Positions 1 through 8,677 of a DNA stretch of 64,000 bases are shown here, piece after piece (the stretch's first letter is position 1; each line of letters opens with the position of its first letter). The notes beneath the pieces were generated by a model. The model made no database searches. It saw nothing but the letters and a program-made list of their open reading frames with translations, and was not told where the DNA came from. The DNA is from CAMFTQ01 sp051881615. Its GTDB lineage: Bacteria; Bacillota; Clostridia; Oscillospirales; Acutalibacteraceae. The DNA lies in assembly GCA_051881615.1 (NCBI GenBank), contig JBJEQF010000028.1, forward strand, positions 1 through 64,000. The letters run 5' to 3'. Both the position numbers and the translations under genes were made by a program.

Positions 1-1
1 A

Positions 2-664
2 ACAGCAATAGCGATTGACGGTCCGGCTGGTGCTGGCAAATCAACTATAGCCAGAGCCTGTGCAAAACAGCTTTCTTACATCTACGTTGACACAGGCGCA
101 TTATACAGAGCAATAGGTCTTGCGGCTATGAGAAATAATATTGAACCGATAGAATCACCGCAGGTTGATGAGCTTCTTTCAAAGATAAAGGTAGAGCTTG
201 CATTTAACGAAAACAACGAACAGGCAGTGCTTCTAAACGGCGAGGACGTATCGGGACTTATCCGCACACCCGAGGCTTCAATGACAGCAAGCAGAATTTC
301 AGCAGTGCCCTCTGTCAGAGCGTATCTGCTCGATTTACAGCGTAGCATAGCACAGCATAACAACGTAATAATGGACGGCAGAGATATTGGAACTGTAATA
401 CTGCCAAATGCACAGGTCAAGATTTTTCTGACAGCCTCACCGCAGGAAAGGGCAAAAAGACGGTACAACGAGCTTATACAAAAAGGAGCAGATGTAACCT
501 ACAGAGATGTTCTTGACGATGTTATAAAGCGTGATTATCAGGATTCTCACCGAGAAATTGCACCGCTTAAGCCTGCAAAGGACAGCGTTACAATAGATAC
601 TACAGAGCTTACCTTTGAACAGTCGGTTTCAAAAATTCTTTCGGTAATTAAGGAGAAATTATAA
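2..664 (+). CDS. cmk: Cytidylate kinase, 5' end cut by window edge
   Basis: Phosphorylates CMP and dCMP with ATP in pyrimidine nucleotide recycling, in the cytoplasm. The frame is open from base 2 and begins just before the P-loop GPAGAGKST, so only a few N-terminal residues are missing. Further in are the family's DGRDIGTVILP segment and the C-terminal RDYQDSHREIAPLKPA lid region. About 220 residues are present, close to the usual 220-230. The stop overlaps the plsC start by one base (TAATG), so the two are translationally coupled. The order cmk-plsC-ispH-rpsA is common in Clostridia. The start codon lies outside the window. Confidence 0.95.
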   Translation, partial: TAIAIDGPAGAGKSTIARACAKQLSYIYVDTGALYRAIGLAAMRNNIEPIESPQVDELLSKIKVELAFNENNEQAVLLNGEDVSGLIRTPEASMTASRISAVPSVRAYLLDLQRSIAQHNNVIMDGRDIGTVILPNAQVKIFLTASPQERAKRRYNELIQKGADVTYRDVLDDVIKRDYQDSHREIAPLKPAKDSVTIDTTELTFEQSVSKILSVIKEKL

Positions 665-1287
665 TGGCGAAATCAAACGGCTTTTACAAATTCGGCAGAT
701 GCGTATGCAGTGTTGTTTTTAAACCCTTTTACAGATATAAATATATAAATAAAAACAGCATTAAAGACGACAAGGCATACATCATCGCCTGCAACCATAT
801 ATCAAATTCAGACCCCGTACTGCTGGGTATCGGTCAGAAAAGAACGGTAAATTATATGGCTAAGGCAGAGCTTTTTAATAATAAATTTTTAGCAAAGCTG
901 ATTACTGCACTCGGAGCGTTCCCTGTTGAAAGAGGCTCGGGTGACGGCAAGGCTATCAATACGGCTGACGAGCTATTAAAAAGCGGCGAGCTTGTTGCTA
1001 TTTTTATTGAGGGTACACGCTCAAAAACAGGCGAGTTCCTGCGTCCGAGAAGCGGTGTTTCTATTATAGCACACGCTACAAATACGCCTGTAATTCCTGT
1101 CTGCATAACGGCTGTTTCAAAGCACCTTTTCGCAAAACGCATTATCCACTACGGCGAGCCGATAACACCGCAGGAATTAGGACTTATTGACGGCACGCCA
1201 AAGGAATACAGAGAGGCAAGCCGCAGGATTATGGAAAAAATAGCAGCCTTGAGGGAGCAGGATTTAAATGAATATAACAGTCGCTAA
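664..1287 (+). CDS. plsC: 1-acyl-sn-glycerol-3-phosphate acyltransferase family protein
   Basis: Likely transfers an acyl chain to lysophosphatidic acid to make phosphatidic acid at the inner face of the membrane. At 207 residues it is a short PlsC. The HX4D catalytic motif (NHISNSD, about residues 42-48) is present, followed by FPVERGSGDG and the substrate-binding EGTRSKTGEF block (about 115-124). The start overlaps the cmk stop by one base and the 3' end overlaps the next gene by 20 bases, so this is one operon. Acyl-chain preference cannot be read from sequence; it could equally be a related lysophospholipid acyltransferase. Confidence 0.9.
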   Translation: MAKSNGFYKFGRCVCSVVFKPFYRYKYINKNSIKDDKAYIIACNHISNSDPVLLGIGQKRTVNYMAKAELFNNKFLAKLITALGAFPVERGSGDGKAINTADELLKSGELVAIFIEGTRSKTGEFLRPRSGVSIIAHATNTPVIPVCITAVSKHLFAKRIIHYGEPITPQELGLIDGTPKEYREASRRIMEKIAALREQDLNEYNSR

Positions 1288-3268
1288 GACAGCCGGATTT
1301 TGCTTTGGCGTAAACAGAGCTGTTAAAATCGTAAACGAATTAGCCGACAAAAATATAAAGGTCTGCACGTTAGGTCCTATAATTCACAACACACAAATGG
1401 TGCGTGAGCTTGAAGAAAAAGGAGTACGTGTTGTAGATAATCCAAATGACGCACAAAAGGACGAAACAATAGTCGTTCGTTCTCACGGCGTACCCGAGAA
1501 TGTAGTAAACAGCATAAAATCACTCTCACTTTCATACAAGGACGCAACCTGTCCCTTTGTTTCAAAAATTCACAGAATAGTTAAAGAGGCAGGCGAGAAA
1601 AACGAAACTGTTTTGATTGCAGGCAACAAAAATCACCCCGAGGTCGAGGGCATAATAGGGCATACAAAGGGAATATGTTATACCTTTAACAATGACGAGG
1701 AACTGCAAAATCTGGCTGATAATATTCTTATAGAGAAAAATACACCGATTTCAGTGGTTGCTCAGACTACTTTTGACATAAAAGAATGGAAAAAATGTTT
1801 AAAAACGTTAAAAAAGGTATATACAAATGCAAAAATTTTTGATACAATATGTAATGCTACGTCGGAACGTCAAACAGAGGCAGAGCTTTTGGCGTCGGTT
1901 TCTGATGTTATGCTTGTAATAGGCGACAGAAAAAGCTCTAATACAAACAAGCTGTTCGATATCTGCAAAAAAAAGTGCGAAAACACATTTCTTATCGAAA
2001 CAGCGTCAGAAATCCCCTTTCAAAAGCTAAGCCAAAATGCGTCGGTCGGCGTGACGGCAGGTGCTTCAACGCCTGCAAGGATAATAAAGGAGGTACTGGA
2101 TACAATGAGCGAAAATGTAAAATCCGGTGAAACAGTTGAAATTGAAGAAAGTTTTGAGGCGATGCTTGAAGAGTCCCTTAAAAATTTAAATACAAACGAG
2201 AGGGTAATCGGTACTGTTGTTGGTATTGCGCCAAACGAAGTACAGGTAGATGTTGGCAGAAAACAGGCCGGTTATATCCCGGCTGACGAACTTTCTAACA
2301 ATCCGAATCTTCGTCCTGAGGACATCGTTAAGATCGGAGATCAGATCGAGCTTCTTATTATGAAGACTAACGATCAGGAAGGCACAATTATGCTTTCAAA
2401 GCGCAGAGTAGACGCTCAGAAGGGTTGGGAAGAATTAGAAAAGCTTGCCGACAGCGAAGAGGTTTTATCAGGCGAGGTTACAGAGGTTGTAAACGGCGGT
2501 GTTATCGTAGTTTATAACAACGTAAGAATCTTTATCCCTGCATCTCAGGCAACAGCCTACAGAGATGAGCCTTTAGAAGAGCTGTTACATACAACAGTAC
2601 AGTTCAGACTTTTAGAGGTTTCTCAGAAGGGCAGAAGAAGAAGAGCTGTAGGCTCAATCCGTTCTGTTCTCAAGGAGCAGAAGGCTGCACAGAGAGAGGC
2701 TTTCTGGGCAGAGGTAGAAATCGGCAAGACATACACAGGCACAGTTAAATCTCTTACAAACTACGGCGCATTTGTTGACTTGGGCGGCGTGTTCGGCATG
2801 ATTCACATCTCTGAGCTTTCATGGGCAAGAATCAAGCACCCGAGCGAGGTTGTAAACGTAGGCGATACAGTTGAGGTTTACATCAAGGACATCAACACAG
2901 AAACAAACAAAATTTCCTTAGGCTTCAAAAAGGCAGAGGACAATCCGTGGGAAATCTTAAAGAACAAGTATACTGAGGGTTCTGTAGTTGAGGCTAAGAT
3001 CGTAGGTATGACAGCATTCGGCGCATTTGCAAACATCATTCCCGGTATTGACGGTCTTATCCACATTTCTCAGATTGCTAACGAGAGAATCGAAAAGCCG
3101 CAGGATGTTTTAAGCGTAGGACAGACTGTAACAGCAAAAATTACAGCTATCGACTTTGAAAACAAGCGTGTAAGCCTTTCAATCAAGGCTTTGCTTGAGC
3201 CTGTCGAGGAAGCACCGGCAGAAGAAACAGCACAGGAAGAGCCTGTAACAGAGGAAGCTGCTGAATAA
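1268..3268 (+). CDS. ispH: Fusion of IspH (HMBPP reductase) and ribosomal protein S1
   Basis: One 666-residue frame joins two usually separate proteins. Residues 1 to about 283 are IspH, the iron-sulfur enzyme that makes IPP and DMAPP in the last MEP-pathway step; the three cluster cysteines are C12 (GFCFGV), C95 (DATCPF) and C195 (CNATSE), and the SVGVTAGASTP block is present. From about residue 310 there are four S1 RNA-binding domains (starting near 310, 398, 487 and 572), ending in an acidic E/A-rich tail. The linker around 283-310 is acidic. Such IspH-S1 fusions are known in Clostridia. The start overlaps plsC by 20 bases. The S1 half probably acts in translation initiation on the 30S subunit. 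Confidence 0.95.
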   Translation: MNITVAKTAGFCFGVNRAVKIVNELADKNIKVCTLGPIIHNTQMVRELEEKGVRVVDNPNDAQKDETIVVRSHGVPENVVNSIKSLSLSYKDATCPFVSKIHRIVKEAGEKNETVLIAGNKNHPEVEGIIGHTKGICYTFNNDEELQNLADNILIEKNTPISVVAQTTFDIKEWKKCLKTLKKVYTNAKIFDTICNATSERQTEAELLASVSDVMLVIGDRKSSNTNKLFDICKKKCENTFLIETASEIPFQKLSQNASVGVTAGASTPARIIKEVLDTMSENVKSGETVEIEESFEAMLEESLKNLNTNERVIGTVVGIAPNEVQVDVGRKQAGYIPADELSNNPNLRPEDIVKIGDQIELLIMKTNDQEGTIMLSKRRVDAQKGWEELEKLADSEEVLSGEVTEVVNGGVIVVYNNVRIFIPASQATAYRDEPLEELLHTTVQFRLLEVSQKGRRRRAVGSIRSVLKEQKAAQREAFWAEVEIGKTYTGTVKSLTNYGAFVDLGGVFGMIHISELSWARIKHPSEVVNVGDTVEVYIKDINTETNKISLGFKKAEDNPWEILKNKYTEGSVVEAKIVGMTAFGAFANIIPGIDGLIHISQIANERIEKPQDVLSVGQTVTAKITAIDFENKRVSLSIKALLEPVEEAPAEETAQEEPVTEEAAE

Positions 3269-3282
3269 TTTGATTTACAAGG

Positions 3283-3312
3283 GGGCATCCTTATGGGTGC
3301 CCTTTGTTTTTT
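3283..3312 (+). terminator. Intrinsic terminator after ispH-rpsA
   Basis: Eight-pair stem GGGCATCC/GGGTGCCC with a four-base loop, followed by TTTGTTTTTT. It closes the cmk-plsC-ispH-rpsA operon. A TATAAT at 3315-3320 directly after it could be the -10 box of the next gene, but no good -35 is visible. Confidence 0.85.
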
Positions 3313-3335
3313 ACTATAATGAAATCGGTGATAAT

Positions 3336-3887
3336 GTGTTTGAAGAAATAAGAAAAGAGTCACAAGAAGCCTTTTCAGAGCTTGTAACTGCCGCTAAGCT
3401 TAAAGAAGGCAGTATTCTTGTAGTCGGCTGCTCAACAAGCGAAATAGGCGGAGGGAAAATCGGTACACAGTCAAACGAAGAGCTTGCAAAAGCACTCTTT
3501 GACGGTATGTATAATATGCTGTGCGAGAAAGGAATTTACCTTGCCTGTCAGTGCTGTGAGCATTTAAACCGTGCGCTTGTAATAGAAAACGAGCTTGCAC
3601 AAAAATATAATATGCAGATTGTAAACGTTGTCCCTCAGCCTAAGGCAGGCGGCAGTCTTGCAACAACTGCGTATAAGGTTTTCAAAAAGCCTGTCCTTGT
3701 AGAGCATATAAAGGCAGACGCAGGCATAGACATAGGCGGCACTTTAATCGGTATGCACTTAAAAGAAACAGCAGTACCGCTTCGCCTTAATAACAACAAA
3801 ATCGGCGAGGCTTATGTTTCTGCCGCTCGTACAAGACCGAAGTTTATCGGCGGAATACGTGCCGTATATGACGAAAATCTGCTGTAA
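3336..3887 (+). CDS. YwlG/UPF0340 (TIGR01440) family protein
   Basis: A conserved Firmicutes protein of unknown biochemical role, resembling Bacillus YwlG. The stretch ILVVGCSTSEIGGGKIGT near the N terminus and CQCCEHLNRALVIE in the middle are the family's recognisable blocks; the cysteines there could bind a metal or cofactor, which is inference. The longest frame begins at a TTG at 3270, but that start lies upstream of a terminator hairpin. The GTG at 3336 gives about 183 residues and a normal family N terminus (FEEIRKESQEAF). It lies 33 bases before the HD-domain gene, with which it is probably co-transcribed. Confidence 0.8.
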   Translation: MFEEIRKESQEAFSELVTAAKLKEGSILVVGCSTSEIGGGKIGTQSNEELAKALFDGMYNMLCEKGIYLACQCCEHLNRALVIENELAQKYNMQIVNVVPQPKAGGSLATTAYKVFKKPVLVEHIKADAGIDIGGTLIGMHLKETAVPLRLNNNKIGEAYVSAARTRPKFIGGIRAVYDENLL

Positions 3888-3920
3888 ATCATAATAACAA
3901 ACATAAAAAGGTAAATCACT

Positions 3921-4496
3921 ATGACAGCTAAAGAAGAATTTTTAAAAATATATAACGAAAATATCACACGCCACGGCAGTAAAGAATTACTTGATTGGCT
4001 ATTAAAAACAGACTTTTTCACAGCTCCTGCAAGCACAAAATTCCACTGTGCCTGCGAGTGCGGTCTTGTAATGCACTCGGTAAGCGTTTTCAACACAATG
4101 GTTGAAAAGCACTTTGACGAGGAAACAGATAATATAGAGAGCTTTGCTATCTGCGCTCTTTTGCACGATTTATGCAAGGCGCAGTTCTACAAGGTTTCTA
4201 CACGTAATGTAAAAAACGATGAAACAGGACAATGGGAAAAACAGCCCTTTTACGCAGTAGAGGATATGTTCCCCTACGGTCACGGCGAAAAGTCGGTTTT
4301 TCTGATTGAACGCTTTATGCGACTGAAAATTGACGAGGCTATGGCTATCCGCTGGCATATGGGAGGCTTTGAGGACAGCTCAGGGTACGCTATGAGTCAG
4401 GCATACGACAGGTATCCGCTTGCTGTTAAGCTCCACCTGTCTGACCTTGAATCTACATATCTGCGAGAAAAAGGCACATCAGCCGTAAGAAGGTAA
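3921..4496 (+). CDS. HD-domain phosphohydrolase-like protein
   Basis: A 191-residue protein with HD-superfamily features: an upstream histidine in LVMHSVSVF, the LLHDLCKA metal-binding HD pair, then GHGEKS and WHMGGF histidines in the expected order. HD proteins use one or two metals to hydrolyse phosphoester or nucleotide substrates; the substrate here cannot be told. It sits between ywlG and ligA with short gaps (33 and 5 bases), so it is in the same transcript as ligA. The ATG at 3921 has a weak AAAAAGG SD. No membrane segment is seen. Confidence 0.8.
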   Translation: MTAKEEFLKIYNENITRHGSKELLDWLLKTDFFTAPASTKFHCACECGLVMHSVSVFNTMVEKHFDEETDNIESFAICALLHDLCKAQFYKVSTRNVKNDETGQWEKQPFYAVEDMFPYGHGEKSVFLIERFMRLKIDEAMAIRWHMGGFEDSSGYAMSQAYDRYPLAVKLHLSDLESTYLREKGTSAVRR

Positions 4497-4501
4497 GTAA
4501 A

Positions 4502-6487
4502 ATGGATTTAAAGCAGGCAAGCACACGTGCAGAATATTTGCGAAAAGAGCTTAATTACCACAATAACAGATACTACAACTTAGACAGTCCCGAAATTTCA
4601 GACTATGAATACGATATGCTCCTGCGTGAGCTTGAAAATATAGAAGCGCAGTACCCACAGCTTATAACCTTTGACTCACCAACACAAAAGGTAGGAGGCA
4701 GTGCAGGTGCAAAGTTCTCTGAGGTCACTCACACAGTCCCTATGGAAAGTCTGCACGATTCATTTTCAGAGGATGAGCTGCGTGACTTTGACAGACGTGT
4801 AAGGGAGTTTACAGACACACCGCACTATGTAGTCGAGCCTAAGTTTGACGGCTTGTCGGTTTCGTGCGAATATAGAAACGGAGTATTTGTGCGAGGTTCA
4901 ACACGTGGCGACGGCACTGTGGGCGAGGACGTAACAGAAAACCTGATGACTGTAAAATCGTTACCTCACCGCATTAAAAAAGCACCGCCCTTTTTAGAGG
5001 TAAGGGGCGAGGTATATATGTCTGATGAAAACTTCCTCTCACTTTTAAAAATACAGGAGGAAAACGAAGAAAAGCCGTTCAAAAATCCGCGAAATGCGGC
5101 GGCAGGGTCGCTCAGACAAAAGGACAGCAAAATAACAGCACAGAGAAACCTCGATATTTTCATTTTCAACATTCAGCAGATAGAAGGAATAACGCTTACA
5201 TCTCACAAGCAAAGCATAGATTATCTGACGCAATTAGGCTTTCCCACAGCTCCCTTTTACAACCGCTTTGATAATATCGAGGATGTAATAACAGAAATCC
5301 GCCGTATAGGCGATATCCGAGGTACGTTAGGCTTTCCTGTTGACGGTGCTGTTGTCAAGGTCGATGATTTTTCTGTCCGCAGTGAAATGGGCAGTACGGC
5401 TAAATTCCCAAAATGGGCAGAAGCGTACAAATACCCTCCCGAGGAAAAAGAAACTGTACTGAAAGAAATTGAAATAAACGTGGGCAGAACAGGCGCTTTG
5501 ACACCTGTCGGCATCTTTGAGCCTGTCACGCTTGCCGGAACAACTGTGAGCAGAGCAACGCTTCACAACGAGGAGTTTATAAGAGAAAAGGGCATAAAAA
5601 TCGGCGATACCGTAATTATAAGAAAAGCAGGAGAAATTATCCCCGAGGTGCTTTCCGTAAAACAGCACAACGAAAATTCCGTTGATTTTATTTTCCCCAC
5701 GCTTTGTCCGTCCTGTGGAAGCGTTGTCACAAAGGAACAGGGCGAAGCGGCGGTTCGCTGCACAAACACAGACTGCCCTGCACAGCTAATGCGGCATCTT
5801 ATCCATTTTGTCAGCCGTGACGCTATGGACATTGAGGGATTAGGTCCGGCTGTCCTTGAACAGCTTGTAAATGAAGGCCTTGTTAAGTCGCCTTCCGATT
5901 TATACAGACTTAATCCTTCGGATATTTCAGAGCTTGAAAGAATGGGCGAAAAATCAGCCGCTAACCTCATAGCTTCAATAGAAAAATCAAAGGAAAAAGA
6001 AATCTACAGGCTTCTTTTTGCGCTCGGTATCCGTCATATCGGACAAAAGGCGGCAAAGCTTCTGTGCGAGAATATGCTGTCAATCGAAAACATTATGACG
6101 GCTTCTGTTGAGGATTTAAGCTGTATAGAGGGCTTCGGCAAAATAATGGCGCAAAGCGTTGTTGATTATTTTTCGCTTGAACAGTCAAAGCACTTAATAG
6201 AAGAGCTTAAAGCACTCGGATTTTCTATGAAGCCGCTTGAAAAAGCAGAAAAACAGGGCGTATTTGTCGGTAAGACAATAGTGCTTACAGGCACTCTGCC
6301 AACGATCAAGCGCAGTGAAGCGACAGAGCTCATTGAAGCAAACGGCGGCAAAACAAGCTCCTCTGTTTCAAAGAAAACAGATTTTGTCCTTGCAGGCGAA
6401 GATGCAGGAAGCAAGCTTACCAAAGCGCAGAGCTTAGGCATAACTATAATAACAGAGCAGGAATTTCTTGCTATGATAGAAAAATAA
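4502..6487 (+). CDS. ligA: NAD-dependent DNA ligase LigA
   Basis: Seals nicks in replication and repair using NAD. Full family length (661 residues). The adenylated lysine is K114 in the motif EPKFDGLSV. The domains run in order: N-terminal Ia domain with the YDMLLREL segment, nucleotidyltransferase, OB fold (NVGRTGALTPVGIFEP), four-cysteine zinc finger (CPSCG...CTNTDC, around residues 400-425), helix-hairpin-helix repeats (IEGLGPAVLEQL and others) and a C-terminal BRCT domain (GKTIVLTGTLP). It starts 5 bases after the HD gene and is followed by a strong terminator. Confidence 0.98.
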   Translation: MDLKQASTRAEYLRKELNYHNNRYYNLDSPEISDYEYDMLLRELENIEAQYPQLITFDSPTQKVGGSAGAKFSEVTHTVPMESLHDSFSEDELRDFDRRVREFTDTPHYVVEPKFDGLSVSCEYRNGVFVRGSTRGDGTVGEDVTENLMTVKSLPHRIKKAPPFLEVRGEVYMSDENFLSLLKIQEENEEKPFKNPRNAAAGSLRQKDSKITAQRNLDIFIFNIQQIEGITLTSHKQSIDYLTQLGFPTAPFYNRFDNIEDVITEIRRIGDIRGTLGFPVDGAVVKVDDFSVRSEMGSTAKFPKWAEAYKYPPEEKETVLKEIEINVGRTGALTPVGIFEPVTLAGTTVSRATLHNEEFIREKGIKIGDTVIIRKAGEIIPEVLSVKQHNENSVDFIFPTLCPSCGSVVTKEQGEAAVRCTNTDCPAQLMRHLIHFVSRDAMDIEGLGPAVLEQLVNEGLVKSPSDLYRLNPSDISELERMGEKSAANLIASIEKSKEKEIYRLLFALGIRHIGQKAAKLLCENMLSIENIMTASVEDLSCIEGFGKIMAQSVVDYFSLEQSKHLIEELKALGFSMKPLEKAEKQGVFVGKTIVLTGTLPTIKRSEATELIEANGGKTSSSVSKKTDFVLAGEDAGSKLTKAQSLGITIITEQEFLAMIEK

Positions 6488-6499
6488 TATATGTCTTAT

Positions 6500-6538
6500 A
6501 TGACTGATGAATTTTTGTTCATCGGTCATATTTTTTTG
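6500..6538 (+). terminator. Intrinsic terminator after ligA
   Basis: Twelve-pair stem ATGACTGATGAA/TTCATCGGTCAT with one G-U pair, a six-base loop and a run of seven T. The distal arm overlaps the -35 element of the spoIIIA promoter. Confidence 0.9.
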
Positions 6539-6554
6539 CTTTCTTTCATAGTAT
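6526..6554 (+). promoter_or_regulatory. Candidate sigma-E promoter of the spoIIIA operon
   Basis: TCATATT at 6526-6532 matches the Bacillus sigma-E -35 consensus (TMATATT) fully. After 14 bases comes CATAGTAT at 6547-6554, which matches the -10 (CATACAHT) at six of eight positions. It lies 33 bases before the chosen spoIIIAA start. spoIIIA is a known sigma-E operon in Bacillus, so position and sequence agree. The -35 lies inside the ligA terminator stem. Confidence 0.6.
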
Positions 6555-6587
6555 AAAGCGTACAAGCTAATTGAAGGGATGACAAAA

Positions 6588-7538
6588 ATGGAAGAAAACA
6601 AAAACCAGAGCAGATACATAACAGCCTGCCTTGCAACAGCGCCACGTATCAGCAATTATCTTTTAAAGCTTCCGCAAAATATAAGCGACAGCGTTCAGGA
6701 AATTCGTCTCAGGCTCAACCGTCCTGTCACAATAAATTGCAGTGATAAAGCGTATTACATAACAGAAACCGGCTGTTTTACAAATTCACAAAACGCTCAG
6801 CCGCTTCTTACAGCAACCAAAAGCGATATACAAGATACATTTCAGACGGTGTGCAATTATTCGGTTTATTCACGTCAGAACGAAATAAACAACGGCTTTA
6901 TCACGATACAGGGCGGTCATCGTGCAGGAATATGCGGTACAGCCGTAGTAGCTGACGGTCAGATTATAAACATACGTGATATTTCAACAATTTCAATCAG
7001 AATTGCACGAGAGATAATCGGCTGCTGCGCTCCTTTATTACAGCAAACGGAAACTGATTTTAACGGACTTTTAATCTGCGGTGCGCCCTGCAGCGGTAAA
7101 ACAACGGTTTTGCGTGACATAGCAAGAGTGCTTTCACTAAAAAACAACAGCAAGGTTGCCGTAATTGACAGCAGAGGAGAAATTGCAGGTACGTCAAACG
7201 CAGTTTTTCAAAATGACATAGGTATGTGCGATATTCTTGACTGTTACCCCAGAGATAAGGGCATTACACACGCAATACGCTCACTTTCGCCCGACTACAT
7301 AATTTGCGACGAAATCGGCAGTGATGATGATGTAAAAGCAATAGAGCAGTCTGTAAACAGCGGAGTCAGAATAATTGCGACAGTCCACGCTTCATCGCCA
7401 CAGGAGCTTATTAAAAAGCATTACGGCAAAGCACTTTTAAAGACAGGAGCATTTGAAAAAATCGCCTTTCTTCATTCAAGAGAAAGAGCAGGAGCTATAA
7501 AGGCAGTCCTCGGCTGTGCAGAGGTGCTAAATGATTAA
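6588..7538 (+). CDS. spoIIIAA: Stage III sporulation protein AA (ATPase)
   Basis: Cytoplasmic mother-cell ATPase, related to secretion ATPases, that energises the SpoIIIA-SpoIIQ channel into the forespore. Walker A is GAPCSGKTT (about residues 162-170), with a Walker B-like region PDYIICDEIG and a following TVHASS segment. The longest frame starts at 6579, but that ATG touches the SD (GAAGGG at 6573-6578). The ATG at 6588 has correct 9-base spacing and gives 316 residues. First gene of eight; it overlaps spoIIIAB by 8 bases. Confidence 0.95.
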   Translation: MEENKNQSRYITACLATAPRISNYLLKLPQNISDSVQEIRLRLNRPVTINCSDKAYYITETGCFTNSQNAQPLLTATKSDIQDTFQTVCNYSVYSRQNEINNGFITIQGGHRAGICGTAVVADGQIINIRDISTISIRIAREIIGCCAPLLQQTETDFNGLLICGAPCSGKTTVLRDIARVLSLKNNSKVAVIDSRGEIAGTSNAVFQNDIGMCDILDCYPRDKGITHAIRSLSPDYIICDEIGSDDDVKAIEQSVNSGVRIIATVHASSPQELIKKHYGKALLKTGAFEKIAFLHSRERAGAIKAVLGCAEVLND

Positions 7539-8028
7539 GGGAGTATCGGTGATTATCGTTTTTTGCTGTTTTACCTTAGCAGGCTTTTATTTTTCGTACA
7601 AATTAAGTAGGCGACAGCTTTTTTTAAAGGATTTTATCGCATTTCTGAAAACCTTTGAAACTCATATAAGATACAGCGCAGACGATATCTTCACGCTGAT
7701 AAATATGAGTATGACGTCAGCTTCACTTTTGCCGATAAAGGAATATATAGTAAATAACAAGGGCAGCTTTAACGATTTGTGGCTTACCTCGATGTCGCAT
7801 ATAAACAAACAGACAGGACTAACCGCACAGGACAAAGCTCTTTTAGAGGGATTCGGAGCAGCACTCGGCACAACCGATGGACAGGGGCAGATAAATCACA
7901 TAGAGCTTTACACAACGCTTTTTCAAAAAGCGTGTGACGAAGCACAACAGGAATTAAACGCAAAATCAAAGCTATACAAGCTACTCGGCTTTTTCGCAGG
8001 CGTTGCATTTGCTTTGATGGTTATTTAG
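7531..8028 (+). CDS. spoIIIAB: Stage III sporulation protein AB
   Basis: Membrane protein of the SpoIIIA complex in the outer forespore membrane, resembling the GspF/PilC inner-membrane protein of type II secretion systems. 165 residues: an N-terminal hydrophobic segment (VSVIIVFCCFTLAGFYFSY), a soluble helical middle, and a C-terminal hydrophobic stretch (KLLGFFAGVAFALMVI). The start is inside the end of spoIIIAA, indicating coupling. Identified mainly by position and length, with the family's LRRQLFLKDF-type region (SRRQLFLKDFIAF). Confidence 0.9.
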   Translation: MIKGVSVIIVFCCFTLAGFYFSYKLSRRQLFLKDFIAFLKTFETHIRYSADDIFTLINMSMTSASLLPIKEYIVNNKGSFNDLWLTSMSHINKQTGLTAQDKALLEGFGAALGTTDGQGQINHIELYTTLFQKACDEAQQELNAKSKLYKLLGFFAGVAFALMVI

Positions 8029-8048
8029 AAAGTAAGAGGGATAACAAA

Positions 8049-8243
8049 ATGGATGTTGATATGATTTTTAAAATTGCGGCAATAGGAATTATAGTTGCAA
8101 TTTTAAATCAGCTTTTAGTACGCAGCGGCAGAGAGGAGCAGGCGCTTCTGACAACTATTGCGGGACTGATTGTTGCGCTGATGATGATAATCACCCAAAT
8201 AAGCTCGCTGTTTACAACAATTAAATCCGTATTCGGCTTGTGA
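8049..8243 (+). CDS. spoIIIAC: Stage III sporulation protein AC
   Basis: A 64-residue, two-helix membrane protein of the SpoIIIA complex. The sequence is strongly conserved: MDVDMIFKIAAIGIIVAI, then the loop RSGREEQALLTTIAGLIVAL. An AGAGGG SD lies about 10 bases before the ATG. Its stop (TGA, 8241-8243) overlaps the ATG of spoIIIAD. Confidence 0.95.
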   Translation: MDVDMIFKIAAIGIIVAILNQLLVRSGREEQALLTTIAGLIVALMMIITQISSLFTTIKSVFGL

Positions 8244-8641
8244 TGAGTATTTTTGCAATTTGTGCCGTTTGCGTAATAACGGCTGTTATCTCTCTTGCGA
8301 TTAAGCGGTATAACGGCGAAATATCAATAATCATAGCAATAGCCGGCTGTGTTGTTGTTTTGCTTTCTGTTATAAGCTATACAACAGATATTTTTTCGCA
8401 GATAAACTCAATAATCAAAACAGCAAACATAAACAGCGAGTACGTAGCCGTTCTGATAAAAGCGCTCGGTATCTGCTTTATAACAGAATTTTCAAGTGAC
8501 TGCTGTAAGGATGCAGGTCAACTCTCGCTTGCAAACAACTGCACGGCAATAGGCAGACTTTTAGTGCTTGTAACTGCTCTGCCGCTTTTTAAAGAAATTT
8601 TAAATACCGCTGTATCGCTGATTACAATGCAGTCACAATAA
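8243..8641 (+). CDS. spoIIIAD: Stage III sporulation protein AD
   Basis: Membrane protein of about 132 residues with three or four hydrophobic segments, part of the SpoIIIA feeding-tube complex. The family-typical ALGICFITEFSSDCCKDAGQ region is present near residues 75-94. A GTG at 8240 is also in frame, but the ATG at 8243 overlaps the spoIIIAC stop by one base (TGATG), the more natural coupled start. A 36-base gap separates it from spoIIIAE. Confidence 0.93.
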   Translation: MSIFAICAVCVITAVISLAIKRYNGEISIIIAIAGCVVVLLSVISYTTDIFSQINSIIKTANINSEYVAVLIKALGICFITEFSSDCCKDAGQLSLANNCTAIGRLLVLVTALPLFKEILNTAVSLITMQSQ

Positions 8642-8677
8642 TTGACGTTACAAAAGCCGTAGCATAGGAATGATAAT

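Noticed and set aside
3270..3335. Upstream TTG start for the YwlG-like gene
   Set aside because: This segment contains the ispH-rpsA terminator; the peptide it would encode does not fit the family N terminus.
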